From Burkholderiales bacterium UBA2647 (GTDB taxonomy: Bacteria > Pseudomonadota > Gammaproteobacteria > Burkholderiales > Burkholderiaceae_E), in assembly GCA_002359635.1 (NCBI GenBank), contig DENJ01000056.1, forward strand, positions 1,267 through 20,215: a DNA stretch of 18,949 nt. Reading direction: 5' to 3'. The translations under genes and the position numbers were made by a program. A model generated the notes under the pieces. The model did not search any database and had not been told where the DNA came from. It saw only the letters and a list, made by a program, of their open reading frames with translations. This document shows, piece after piece, positions 6,208 through 14,844 of the stretch; positions within the stretch are counted from its first letter, which is position 1; every line of letters begins with the position of its first letter.

Positions 6208-7995
6208 ATGCGTACTTGTTATACAGGTCTGGTTTGTGCTGATCATCTTGACCAAGTGGTGATTTTATTCGGTTGGGTCCATCGTCGCCGAGATCATGGT
6301 GGCGTGATCTTCATCGATCTGCGCGACCGTGAAGGTCTCGCACAAATCGTCTGCGATCCAGATCGGCCCGAAATGTTTGCCGCTGCTGAACGCATTCGCA
6401 ATGAATTTTGCATAAAGGTCAAAGGCAAAGTCAGGCGAAGACCTGCAGGCACAGAAAATGCCGGTTTGCGTAGCGGCGAAATTGAGGTGCTCTGCCATGA
6501 ACTCGAGATTCTCAATGCCTCGGTGACGCCGCCATTTCAACTTGACGACGAGAACCTCTCTGAGACCACAAGACTTACCCATCGGGTCTTGGATTTACGT
6601 CGCCCGGCGATGCAGCAAAATCTGATGCTGCGCTACAGGGTGGCCATGGCAGTGCGCCGCTATCTCGATGCTCAAGGATTCGTGGACATCGAAACACCGA
6701 TGCTCACCAAAAGTACGCCTGAAGGCGCGCGCGATTATTTGGTACCTTCGCGGGTCAATGCGGGTGAATTTTTCGCGCTCCCGCAGTCCCCACAGCTTTT
6801 CAAGCAACTGCTGATGGTGTCAGGTTTCGACCGCTACTATCAAATCACCAAATGCTTCCGGGATGAGGATTTGCGGGCAGATCGTCAGCCTGAGTTTACC
6901 CAGATTGACTGTGAAACCTCTTTTCTGGGTGAGCAGGAAATCCGTGATTGTTTTGAAAACATGATCCGGGTGGTTTTTAAGGAAGCGATCAGCATCGATT
7001 TGCCCGATCCTTTTCCTGTGATGAGCTACCAGGAAGCTATGCAGCGCTTTGGTTCGGATAAGCCCGATTTACGGGTGCGGCTTGAATTCACTGAGCTCAC
7101 CGATGTGATGAAAGATGTATCGTTTAAAGTATTTAGCGATGCGGCGCAAAAAAGCGATGGGCGGGTGATAGCCTTGCGTGTGCCGCGAGGTGCATCGATC
7201 AGTCGATCTGAAATCGATACCTATACAGCATTCGTATCCATTTACGGCGCCAAAGGATTGGCCTGGATCAAGGTCAACGATCTCAGCAAAGGTCGCGAAG
7301 GCCTGCAATCGCCCATTGTCAAGAATCTGCACGATCATGCCCTTGATGCGCTTTTGAAGCGAAGCCAAGCTGCCAATGGCGATATTTTGTTTTTCGGTGC
7401 TGACAAAGCCAAGGTGGTCAACGATGCTATGGGCGCTTTGCGCGTCAAGATCGGACACTCCGATTTCGCGAAAGCGAATCAATTATTTGAAGACGATTGG
7501 CGACCGCTCTGGGTGGTTGACTTCCCCATGTTTGAGTATGATGAACAAGCGCAGCGATGGAGCGCTTGTCATCACCCCTTCACTGCACCCAAAGACGGTC
7601 ATGAAGATTACTTGACCAGCGATCCGGGGCTTGCGCATGCCAAGGCCTACGACATGGTGTTAAACGGTTGGGAAATCGGTGGGGGCTCGGTACGTATCCA
7701 TCGTGAGGCAGTGCAGTCGAAAGTGTTTCGTGCACTCAACATCGGCGCTGAAGAGGCGCGCGCCAAATTTGGCTTCTTGCTTGACGCCCTGCAATATGGT
7801 GCACCTCCGCATGGCGGGATTGCCTTTGGGCTTGACCGCATCGTAACCATGATGTCAGGTGCCGAATCGATTCGTGATGTGATTGCGTTTCCGAAGACGC
7901 AACGTGCCCAGTGCCTGTTGACCGATGCGCCAAGCCTTGTTGACGACAGACAATTACGCGAACTTCATATCCGTTTAAGAACCCATGCCGTATAA
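6208..7995 (+). CDS. aspS: Aspartyl-tRNA synthetase, probably non-discriminating (AspRS)
   Basis: This 595-residue class IIb synthetase attaches aspartate to tRNA. The N-terminal anticodon-binding OB fold (about 1-110) begins MRTCYTGLV and contains GWVHRRRDHGG. The catalytic core shows GFVDIETPMLTKSTPEGARD, SPQLFKQLLM, motif 2 (FRDEDLRADRQPEFTQID), the bacterial insertion domain in the middle, and motif 3 (GLDRIVTMMSG). His30, and Gly81 within RPAGT, match residues that mark non-discriminating AspRS in Pseudomonas aeruginosa. It therefore probably also charges tRNA-Asn for GatCAB amidation (inference). The ATG at 6208 has a TAGGA upstream. An in-frame TTG at 6187 would add seven residues but breaks the conserved N-terminus. 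The end overlaps nudB by 11 nt. Confidence 0.97.
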   Translation: MRTCYTGLVCADHLDQVVILFGWVHRRRDHGGVIFIDLRDREGLAQIVCDPDRPEMFAAAERIRNEFCIKVKGKVRRRPAGTENAGLRSGEIEVLCHELEILNASVTPPFQLDDENLSETTRLTHRVLDLRRPAMQQNLMLRYRVAMAVRRYLDAQGFVDIETPMLTKSTPEGARDYLVPSRVNAGEFFALPQSPQLFKQLLMVSGFDRYYQITKCFRDEDLRADRQPEFTQIDCETSFLGEQEIRDCFENMIRVVFKEAISIDLPDPFPVMSYQEAMQRFGSDKPDLRVRLEFTELTDVMKDVSFKVFSDAAQKSDGRVIALRVPRGASISRSEIDTYTAFVSIYGAKGLAWIKVNDLSKGREGLQSPIVKNLHDHALDALLKRSQAANGDILFFGADKAKVVNDAMGALRVKIGHSDFAKANQLFEDDWRPLWVVDFPMFEYDEQAQRWSACHHPFTAPKDGHEDYLTSDPGLAHAKAYDMVLNGWEIGGGSVRIHREAVQSKVFRALNIGAEEARAKFGFLLDALQYGAPPHGGIAFGLDRIVTMMSGAESIRDVIAFPKTQRAQCLLTDAPSLVDDRQLRELHIRLRTHAV

Positions 7996-8431
7996 GATTC
8001 CCGAGTCGGTGCTTGTCATTGTTCACACGCCAAGTCTGAAGGTCTTGTTGCTTGAACGTGCCGATCGGCCGGGGTTCTGGCAGTCGGTGACGGGTAGCAA
8101 GGATCATTGGGGCGAGCCGCTTTGGCAAACTTGCCTGCGCGAAGTCAAAGAGGAAACCGGTATCGATATTGATATGGCTTCGCTCATCGACTGGGAGCAG
8201 CAAAATCGCTATGAAATCTACCCGATGTGGCGTCACCGCTATGAGCCCGGTGTAACCCACAACACCGAACATCTGTTCTCATGTTGTGTGGCAGAGGATT
8301 CGCCTGTGTTGATCTCGCCGCGGGAACATTTGCGCTATGAATGGCTTGATCAGGACCGGGCAGCGCGGCGCTGTTTTTCTGCCAGTAATGTCGAAGCGAT
8401 TGAACAACTGCACCACCGCGTAGGCCGTTAG
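7985..8431 (+). CDS. nudB: Dihydroneopterin triphosphate diphosphatase (Nudix), NudB
   Basis: This 148-residue Nudix hydrolase very probably removes pyrophosphate from dihydroneopterin triphosphate in folate synthesis. Its sequence follows E. coli NudB along its length: YKIPESVLVIVH, then RPGFWQSVTGS, then the Nudix helix REVKEETGI, then RHRYEPGVTHNTEHLF and the late YEWLD. The Nudix box has one residue more than the textbook G-x5-E spacing (GSKDHWGE). I recall this variant in betaproteobacterial homologues. The REVKEE core, with the metal-binding glutamates, is intact. The start overlaps aspS by 11 nt, in keeping with translational coupling. The aspS-nudB pair is conserved in betaproteobacteria. 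Confidence 0.93.
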   Translation: MPYKIPESVLVIVHTPSLKVLLLERADRPGFWQSVTGSKDHWGEPLWQTCLREVKEETGIDIDMASLIDWEQQNRYEIYPMWRHRYEPGVTHNTEHLFSCCVAEDSPVLISPREHLRYEWLDQDRAARRCFSASNVEAIEQLHHRVGR

Positions 8432-8459
8432 TGTTCACGGCTGCGCTTGATCCATCGCA

Positions 8460-8486
8460 TTGAAGCTGCAGCTTGCTGCTTATCAT
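8460..8486 (+). promoter_or_regulatory. Weak promoter-like pair and palindrome upstream of the repair operon
   Basis: The 118-bp gap between nudB and the exonuclease is the only sizeable break on this side of the operon. It holds TTGAAG (8460-8465) and TATCAT (8481-8486), separated by 15 bp, shorter than ideal. A perfect 12-bp palindrome, AAGCTGCAGCTT (8463-8474), overlaps the spacer. It could be an operator, a small hairpin or chance. No LexA-type site was seen. Confidence 0.2.
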
Positions 8487-8549
8487 CTTCCTCAAGTTGT
8501 GATGAGGGGGCCCTGGTCAGAGAGGACCGCTTCATGAGTCTTTGTGCTG

Positions 8550-9530
8550 ATGAAGCCGCTTGTTGAACGACGACCCGAAGGGCTGTATTGCCTCGAAGGT
8601 GATTTTTATATCGATCCATGGCGACCGGTCGAGCGTGCTGTTATCACGCATGCTCATGCTGATCACGCCCGAAGCGGGCATAAGCATTATCTGGCGCATG
8701 TTGATGCAGCTGAAATTCTGAGAACAAGACTGGGCGCGTCGATATCGCTACAAACGGTAGACTATCAAGAGCGGATTCATCTTGGCAGCGTGCAGCTCAG
8801 TCTACATCCGGCAGGCCATGTGCTTGGCTCGGCCCAAATCAGAATGGACTATAAGGGGCAGGTCTGGGTTGTGTCGGGCGATTACAGGGTGCAGGCCGAT
8901 CCGAGTTGTGAGGGCTTCGAACCCCTGGTCTGCGATGTTTTTATTACTGAATCGACCTTTGCGCTACCGATTTATCGCTGGGAGCCACAGTCGGTGGTGA
9001 TGGAGGAGATCAGCACATGGTGGCAGGCAAATGCGGCACAAGGTTTACGTTCTGTACTTTATACCTACTCCTTGGGCAAAGCTCAACGGATCGCCATGGC
9101 GCTTCCCGAGGGCCCCGTCTTTGTCCATCCTGCGGTTGACGCTATCAATGCCTGCTATCGACACGCAGGGCGCAAGATTCCGGCGAGCGTCTGCTGGCGA
9201 GGCGAGCAAAAGCCGCCCGCTGGCAGTTTGCTGCTTGCACCGCCTTCGGTCGCTGATTCGGCTGCGCTAGCTCGTCTCGGGGCCTATGAGGACGCTTCGG
9301 TTTCCGGTTGGATGCGTTTGCGTGGCATTCGTCGCCGACGTGCTCTGGATCGCGGTTTCGTTATTTCGGACCATGCCGACTGGCCAGGCCTGCTTTGGGC
9401 GATTCGAGAAACTAAGGCCGAAAAAGTTTTCGTAACCCATGGTCAGGTTGAGATCCTCGTGCGCTATTTATGTGAACAAGGAATCGATGCGGCGCCGCTT
9501 CAAGCGGCGGGGTGGGGTGAAGATGTCTGA
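8550..9530 (+). CDS. Ligase-associated DNA exonuclease (metallo-beta-lactamase / beta-CASP fold)
   Basis: This 326-residue protein is of the TIGR04122 type, once annotated as an mRNA 3'-processing exonuclease relative. Metal ligands are visible: THAHADHA (H34, H36, D38, H39), PAGHVLGS (H90) and SGDY (D111). The later SDHADW (D274/H275) and VFVTHGQ match beta-CASP-type C-terminal motifs. The start MKPLVERRPEGLYCLEGDFYIDPWRPVERAVITH is the usual family N-terminus (given here only to H34). A GTG six nt upstream is an alternative start. A member of this family from Pseudomonas putida has been reported as a Mn-dependent DNA nuclease. It is the first gene of the repair cluster, and the ligase gene overlaps its end by 8 nt. 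Confidence 0.92.
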   Translation: MKPLVERRPEGLYCLEGDFYIDPWRPVERAVITHAHADHARSGHKHYLAHVDAAEILRTRLGASISLQTVDYQERIHLGSVQLSLHPAGHVLGSAQIRMDYKGQVWVVSGDYRVQADPSCEGFEPLVCDVFITESTFALPIYRWEPQSVVMEEISTWWQANAAQGLRSVLYTYSLGKAQRIAMALPEGPVFVHPAVDAINACYRHAGRKIPASVCWRGEQKPPAGSLLLAPPSVADSAALARLGAYEDASVSGWMRLRGIRRRRALDRGFVISDHADWPGLLWAIRETKAEKVFVTHGQVEILVRYLCEQGIDAAPLQAAGWGEDV

Positions 9531-11325
9531 AATAGAGGATCGTGAGGTCTCGCCAACACAGGCTGTACCGGGTCTGACTTCCTCGGACCACAAGTGCCAT
9601 GAAGGACTTTTCTGGTTTGCATCGGTGCTTGAGGCGCTCGATCATTCAAATGCCAACGCTCACAAACTTGATGTGCTCAGGCGCTCTTTTAGCGAGGGCT
9701 TAGACACAGAACGCCACCATGATCTGGCCTGGTTGATTTACTTCTTGGCAGGCGGCAAATTGCCCCGATCGGTTCGAAGCGCGGTCTTGCGAGAGGCTGC
9801 GATGCAGGCAAGCGGCTTATCGTTATGGCTTTTTGAAGCCTGTTATGCGCACGCAGGCGATTTGGCTGAAACCATTGCCTACTGTCTTGATCACTCAGAA
9901 GCTATCGTCCCGAAAGGTTTGACCTTGTCACAGGCGCAAGCGAAGGCGCCTTGTTTTGAGGGCGCCAGGTCCGTCAAGCCAATCAAGACCCTCGATGACT
10001 GGCTCGTGAACGAGGCGATACCGGTCACAGGGCAAGCAGCGCCTGCACAGATCGCCTGGCTCATCGCACAGTGGCAGGCGCATCCGCCCAAAGTACGCTT
10101 TGCCATGAATAAGATCATGACCGGGGGATTTCGGCTTGGCGTTTCGCGCGCCATGGTTTTAAGAGCGCTTGCTGAGGCCAGTGGTCTCTCAGCGACCTTG
10201 ATCGCGCAGCGTTTCATGGCTTGGACACGGCAACTGCCCAGCGCTGAACGTCTCAGCGCATTGCTGGCTGAAAGCAACACAGCGGCCTTGAGCGAACAAG
10301 TGCTTCCCTTTTGCCTTGCTCACGGCTTTGATCAGGACTGGGAGGCAATGGGTGAGCCGAGAGCCTGGCAAGTTGAATGGAAATGGGACGGGATTCGCGT
10401 GCAGTGGATCGCCGGTAAGTCGCAGAGCTATTTGTGGTCGCGCGGCGAAGAGTTGATCAGCGAACAATTCCCCGATCTGAAAATCGAAACGGTACGCCAT
10501 TTAGTGCCGGTGGGCAGCATCATTGATGCAGAGCTCCTGGCCTGGGATCAAGGCTGCGATCAGCTTGCCGGTTTCGCCGTCCTGCAGACCCGCTTGAATC
10601 GAAAGCGCCTGAGCGCATCGCTGATGCGAAGCCATCCAGTTGTTTTGGTGGCCTATGATCTTTTAAGGCTTGGCGATGAGGATTTACGTCAGCAGCCATT
10701 AAGCCTTCGCCGCGAAAAGCTCCAAGTGCTTGTTGCAGGTCTTTCAGGGGCCCTTATGATTTCGCCCTGTTTTTCGATTACAACATGGTCCGATCTTGCT
10801 GACTTGCGCCAACAAGCGGGCAAGCTCAGGGCAGAGGGCTTGATGCTTAAGCATCGCGATAGCGCCTATGGGGCGGGCCGATCAAAAACCTATCAACACA
10901 ATGGTTTGCGGGGTGGTTGGTGGAAATGGAAACAAGATCCCTTGACTGTGGACGCTGTCTTGATTTACGCACAGGCCGGCCACGGAAGGCGAGCTAATTT
11001 ATATACCGATTACACCTTTGCGGTACGAGGGCCCGAGGGATGGTTGACACTTGCCAAGGCCTATTCAGGATTAACTGATGCGGAAATTCGGGAGGTCGAT
11101 GCGCGCATTCGAAAAACAACCCTGGAGCAGTTCGGGCCGGTTCGAGTTGTTGAACCGACCATGGTTTTCGAAATAGGATTTGAAGCGATCGCCGCAAGCA
11201 AGCGCCACAAGGCAGGATTTGCGCTGAGGTTTCCGCGCATGTTGCGTTGGCGAAAAGATAAGGGCATCGAGGATGCAGACAGTATCGATCGGCTCCATGA
11301 GCTCCTGCGGATCGGCGGATCATGA
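9523..11325 (+). CDS. ATP-dependent DNA ligase, ligase-associated cluster type
   Basis: This 600-residue ligase matches the PP_1105-like family (TIGR04120). The N-terminal half (to about residue 255) is the helical DNA-binding domain, with FAMNKIMTGGFRLGVSRAMV. The nucleotidyltransferase domain carries motif I EWKWDGIR (adenylated K287), motif Ia SRGEE, motif III IDAELLAW, motif IV EGLMLKHRDSAYGAGR and motif V WWKWKQD. The OB domain follows with AVLIYAQAGHGRRANLYTDY. It should seal nicks using ATP via ligase-adenylate. The ATG at 9523 has a GGGGTGA Shine-Dalgarno inside the exonuclease end. An upstream in-frame start at 9439 would only add exonuclease-overlapping, Arg-rich residues. About 30 residues before the conserved EGLFWFASVLEALD helix are poorly conserved in appearance. 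The stop overlaps the next start as ATGA. Confidence 0.95.
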   Translation: MSEIEDREVSPTQAVPGLTSSDHKCHEGLFWFASVLEALDHSNANAHKLDVLRRSFSEGLDTERHHDLAWLIYFLAGGKLPRSVRSAVLREAAMQASGLSLWLFEACYAHAGDLAETIAYCLDHSEAIVPKGLTLSQAQAKAPCFEGARSVKPIKTLDDWLVNEAIPVTGQAAPAQIAWLIAQWQAHPPKVRFAMNKIMTGGFRLGVSRAMVLRALAEASGLSATLIAQRFMAWTRQLPSAERLSALLAESNTAALSEQVLPFCLAHGFDQDWEAMGEPRAWQVEWKWDGIRVQWIAGKSQSYLWSRGEELISEQFPDLKIETVRHLVPVGSIIDAELLAWDQGCDQLAGFAVLQTRLNRKRLSASLMRSHPVVLVAYDLLRLGDEDLRQQPLSLRREKLQVLVAGLSGALMISPCFSITTWSDLADLRQQAGKLRAEGLMLKHRDSAYGAGRSKTYQHNGLRGGWWKWKQDPLTVDAVLIYAQAGHGRRANLYTDYTFAVRGPEGWLTLAKAYSGLTDAEIREVDARIRKTTLEQFGPVRVVEPTMVFEIGFEAIAASKRHKAGFALRFPRMLRWRKDKGIEDADSIDRLHELLRIGGS

Positions 11326-12305
11326 GCCGCTACGCTACCGCGGCAAACAGCTGCCGTGCGGGCGTTTTAGGCGTCGACTTTACAAGTGCACCGAGTCTGA
11401 AAAAACCGATTGTGGTGGCGCGGGCCGCGCTTGATGTGGCGGTGCCAACAAGCGCGGCAAAACGAGGGCGGATTGAGACCCGTGAGGCGGCGGTCGGGTT
11501 AAGCTTATTGGCCTTTGAATGCTTTAGCGATTGGAAGTCATTTGAAAGCTTTCTTCGATCCCCCTGGGCCGATGGTGCCTGCTCTCGACCGCCAGTACTT
11601 ATCGGTGGTTTCGATTTTCCATTCGGTCTGCCCAAAGAACTGTTGAGGGCTTGGCAATGGGATCACCTCAACCATCGGGAAATTGCCTTGCGTTTTGCCA
11701 AGCAGGATCGCCATGCTTGGGTGAGCGCCTTAAAGCGATTTTGTGAGCCGCGTGCGCCAGGCCACAAGTTCGCGCATCGTGCCTGTGATGGTCCCGCGGG
11801 TTCAAGTCCATCGATGAAGTGGGTGAATCCGCCGGTTGTTTTCATGTATCGCGAAGGCTTCAGACGACTGATTGACGCAGACTGGCACCTGCCTGGTTTC
11901 GAGCCCGCTCTTGAAGGCAGCGCCTGGTCGATGACGGGGGGCGTGCAGCCCAGGCCGATCGCACTTGAAGCTTATCCGGGACACCTGGCACGCGCACTGA
12001 TCGGTCAGATATCTTATAAATCCGATAGCGTTCCGCGGGATCCCCGTCGTTTGCAGCAACGTGCACGCATGCTTGAGCGTCTGGCTGCGAGCCTGCCTTT
12101 TCTCGGCCCACTGGGAGCCGGGCTAAGGGAGCAGATGATTGAAGATGGTCGTGGCGATGCGATCGATGCATGGCTGTGCGCGATTCAAGCAGCCTGGGCC
12201 GCGATCAAAGGGCCACCCGATTGGGGTACACCTGAAGATGCAGATCCGCAAGAGGGCTGGATTTGTTCGCTCGACTTGAAGAAACTTCTTGAGCCCACAG
12301 CGTGA
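11322..12305 (+). CDS. DUF429 family protein, putative RNase H-fold nuclease, within the repair operon
   Basis: This 327-residue protein is recognised as DUF429 from GVDFTSAPSLKKPIVVA near the N-terminus, GGFDFPFGLP (residues 95-104) and KFAHRACDGPAGSSPSMKW followed by VNPPVVFMYREG. The later segments ALEAYPGHLAR, SYKSD and GDAIDAWLCAIQAAWA also fit. Acidic residues D19, D98, D279 and D282 fall in strand 1, a middle strand and a C-terminal helix. This is the layout of catalytic aspartates in RuvC/RNase H-fold enzymes, so a nuclease role is plausible but not shown. No function is established for the family. It overlaps the ligase stop by 4 nt (ATGA) and precedes the helicase by 46 nt, or overlaps it if a TTG start is used. 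This is strong evidence for co-translation with the repair genes. It is not one of the four standard members of the cluster. Confidence 0.85.
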   Translation: MSRYATAANSCRAGVLGVDFTSAPSLKKPIVVARAALDVAVPTSAAKRGRIETREAAVGLSLLAFECFSDWKSFESFLRSPWADGACSRPPVLIGGFDFPFGLPKELLRAWQWDHLNHREIALRFAKQDRHAWVSALKRFCEPRAPGHKFAHRACDGPAGSSPSMKWVNPPVVFMYREGFRRLIDADWHLPGFEPALEGSAWSMTGGVQPRPIALEAYPGHLARALIGQISYKSDSVPRDPRRLQQRARMLERLAASLPFLGPLGAGLREQMIEDGRGDAIDAWLCAIQAAWAAIKGPPDWGTPEDADPQEGWICSLDLKKLLEPTA

Positions 12306-12351
12306 GCGAGCTGCTCAAGCCAGCTGGTCACAGGGTATTGTGGCCTTGAGA

Positions 12352-14844
12352 ATGACCCGCAAGGAGAGGGCGCAGGCCGCTTTGCCCAAGACTGAGGCGG
12401 CTTTGCTTCAAGCGAGCGTCGATGCTTACTTTGCATCGCGTGGCTGGCAAGCCCTTCCCTTTCAACGTGAGACCTGGCGAGCGATTGCACAAGGACAAAG
12501 CGGTCTTGTCCATGCCCCAACCGGCACAGGGAAGACCCAAGCCCTGTGGCTTGGTGCATGCATGCACAGCCTTTCGCTGTCTGCGACCTGTGAAAGCACA
12601 GCACCGCGGCAAGGTCCGAGTCTCTTATGGCTAACGCCAATGCGAGCGCTGGCCAGTGACACGCTTGCGGCACTTCGTGAACCCTTTGCGGACACGGTCT
12701 GGGCGTCGCGATTCGATGTGGGCTTGCGCACAGGCGATACATCGAGCGCAGAGCGCCAGCGCCAGGCGCGTCGATGGCCTTTTGCGCTGGTGACGACACC
12801 CGAGAGTTTGTGCCTGATGTTATCGCGCGCCGACGCCTTCCAAGTACTTGGCGGGCTTCGATTCGTGATGGTTGACGAATGGCACGAACTCATCGGTAAC
12901 AAGCGCGGCGTCTTGCTGCAACTCGCCTTAGCCTGGTTACGCCATCGGCTTGCGCATCCCTTGCAGCTTTGGGCCCTGTCAGCAAGCCTTGGCGATTTAG
13001 AGGCTGCGGCGAGGGTGCTGGTCCCCGATAAGCCCTGCATGATCACCAGCAGCAAACCCAAGCCGATCAGGGTTGATTGTCTATTGCCGGAAGCATCCTC
13101 GCGTTTGGCCTGGGCAGGGCATCTTGGCTTGACCATGTGCGAACAGCTTGCCCGATATCTTGATCAGCGCAAGAACGCGCTGGTATTCACCAATACGCGC
13201 TCACAAGCTGAACATTGGTACCAGGCCTTGCTTGACGCCCGCCCTCAATGGGCAGGCCGTATGGCTTTACATCATGCTTCATTGGATCTGTCGGTCAGGC
13301 GCTGGGTTGAACAGGCGCTTAAGTCAGGCGATTTGTCCTTGGTGGTGTGCACGTCCAGCCTCGATCTGGGCGTTGATTTTTCGCCCGTCGAAGCAGTGAT
13401 ACAAATTGGGTCACCCAAAGGTGTGGCAAGGCTCATGCAGCGTGCCGGACGCTCGGGCCACCAGCCGGGCGCCGCGGCCAGCATCACGATTGTTCCAACC
13501 CATGCGCTTGAGGTTATTGAAGCTGCTGCGGCGGCCCAGGCGCTCAAGGCAGGAGAACTCGAATCCAGAACGCCACCGCCTCGTCCGATCGATGTGCTTG
13601 TGCAATTCATGGTCACACTGGCTTGTGGCCCGGGCTTTGACTCGCAAACGCTTTATACGCTACTCAGGCAGACCGCGTCCTTTTGCGACCTGTCGGCCCA
13701 GGACTTCGAATGGGCGCTGCAATTCGTCTCGCGTGGCGGCGAGAGTTTGCGTGCCTATCCGGACCATCACCGGGTTGCCATGGGCGACGATGGTTTGTGG
13801 CGGGTGCTAAGAACAGATCTCATGCGCAGGCATCGAATGAATATTGGAACGATTCTCAGTGACGCTTCAGTTCAGGTGAAACTCCTTCATGGTGGAACTT
13901 TGGGCAGTGTTGAGGAAAGCTTCATCGCCAGGCTTCGCCGCGGCGATTGCTTTATTTTTTCGGGGCGGCTGCTCGAATTGGTTCGCTTCCATGAAATGAC
14001 GGCCTATGTTCGAAAGGCGCCGCGGACAAAGGCTGCCGTGCCGCGCTGGCAGGGCGGCAAAATGCCGCTTTCCTTGGAGATGTCCGAGGCTTTGGCGCGC
14101 TGTCTTCACGAGGCAAGCACGGGCCACTATAAAGGGCCAGCCATGCGCTGGGCAAAACAACTGCTTGAGCTGCAAGTAAGTCGTTCAGCTTTACCGCATG
14201 CCAGGCATTTGCTCATCGAACATTATCGATCTCGGGAAGGCTACCACTGGTTTATTTATCCTTTGCAGGGACGGCAGGTTCACATGGGCCTGGCGGCTCT
14301 ACTCGGCTGGCGCCTGGCCAAAGTGCGTCCGCGAAGTTTCTCCATCGCCGTGAATGACTACGGCTTTGAGATGCTCTGTGCCGAGCCGATCGAGCAAGCT
14401 CAATGGCTCGAGCCGCAGCTATGGGACCCTGCCTCGATCGCGGAGGATTGTATGGAAAGCTTTAACGCTACCGAACTGGCCCAGCGGCGGTTTCGTGAAA
14501 TCGCTCGCATTGCCGGACTTGTTCAACAAGGTTTTCCCTCCAAGCAGGCAAGCTCAAGGCAGCTGCAAGCCTCATCAAGTTTGTTCTGGGAGGTTTTCAA
14601 TCGATATGATTCGAATCACTTATTGCTCGATCAAGCAAGACGTGAGGTTTTGGAGCAAGAATTAGAACATCAAAGGCTTGCACTGGTTTTTAGAACCATC
14701 AATCAGCAAAGCATTTGCTGGCAGCGCATCGAAAAGCCTTCGCCATTTTCATTTCCTTTGATGCTTGAGCGCCTTCGGGAGAGTCTGAGCAGCGAAAAGC
14801 TTCAAGAGCGGCTTGCACGCATGATGGCATCACTTACCGCATGA
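12352..14844 (+). CDS. Ligase-associated DEXH-box helicase, Lhr-Core type
   Basis: This is an 830-residue superfamily 2 helicase of the TIGR04121 / Lhr-Core type. RecA domain 1 has a Q-motif-like PFQRETW, Walker A APTGTGKTQ (K61), motif Ia TPMRALASD, motif Ib TTPESL, DEWH box (D175-H178) and motif III ALSASLGD. Domain 2 has VFTNTRSQAE, TSSLDLGVDF and motif VI QRAGRSGHQPG (Q363-R367). A winged-helix and a C-terminal Lhr-core/DEAD_assoc module follow, with FIARLRRGDCFIFSGRLLELV and the late AVNDYGFEML. Characterised Lhr-Core enzymes are 3'-to-5' ssDNA translocases that unwind RNA:DNA and DNA duplexes. I chose the ATG at 12352. In-frame GTG (12340) and TTG (12289, overlapping DUF429) are alternatives, since the Shine-Dalgarno for 12352 is weak. 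It overlaps pdeM by 4 nt. Confidence 0.94.
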   Translation: MTRKERAQAALPKTEAALLQASVDAYFASRGWQALPFQRETWRAIAQGQSGLVHAPTGTGKTQALWLGACMHSLSLSATCESTAPRQGPSLLWLTPMRALASDTLAALREPFADTVWASRFDVGLRTGDTSSAERQRQARRWPFALVTTPESLCLMLSRADAFQVLGGLRFVMVDEWHELIGNKRGVLLQLALAWLRHRLAHPLQLWALSASLGDLEAAARVLVPDKPCMITSSKPKPIRVDCLLPEASSRLAWAGHLGLTMCEQLARYLDQRKNALVFTNTRSQAEHWYQALLDARPQWAGRMALHHASLDLSVRRWVEQALKSGDLSLVVCTSSLDLGVDFSPVEAVIQIGSPKGVARLMQRAGRSGHQPGAAASITIVPTHALEVIEAAAAAQALKAGELESRTPPPRPIDVLVQFMVTLACGPGFDSQTLYTLLRQTASFCDLSAQDFEWALQFVSRGGESLRAYPDHHRVAMGDDGLWRVLRTDLMRRHRMNIGTILSDASVQVKLLHGGTLGSVEESFIARLRRGDCFIFSGRLLELVRFHEMTAYVRKAPRTKAAVPRWQGGKMPLSLEMSEALARCLHEASTGHYKGPAMRWAKQLLELQVSRSALPHARHLLIEHYRSREGYHWFIYPLQGRQVHMGLAALLGWRLAKVRPRSFSIAVNDYGFEMLCAEPIEQAQWLEPQLWDPASIAEDCMESFNATELAQRRFREIARIAGLVQQGFPSKQASSRQLQASSSLFWEVFNRYDSNHLLLDQARREVLEQELEHQRLALVFRTINQQSICWQRIEKPSPFSFPLMLERLRESLSSEKLQERLARMMASLTA

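Noticed and set aside
12462..13136. Minus-strand open frame of about 224 codons inside the helicase gene
   Set aside because: It lies antisense to the conserved RecA domain 1 of the helicase and has a shadow-like composition with no motif.
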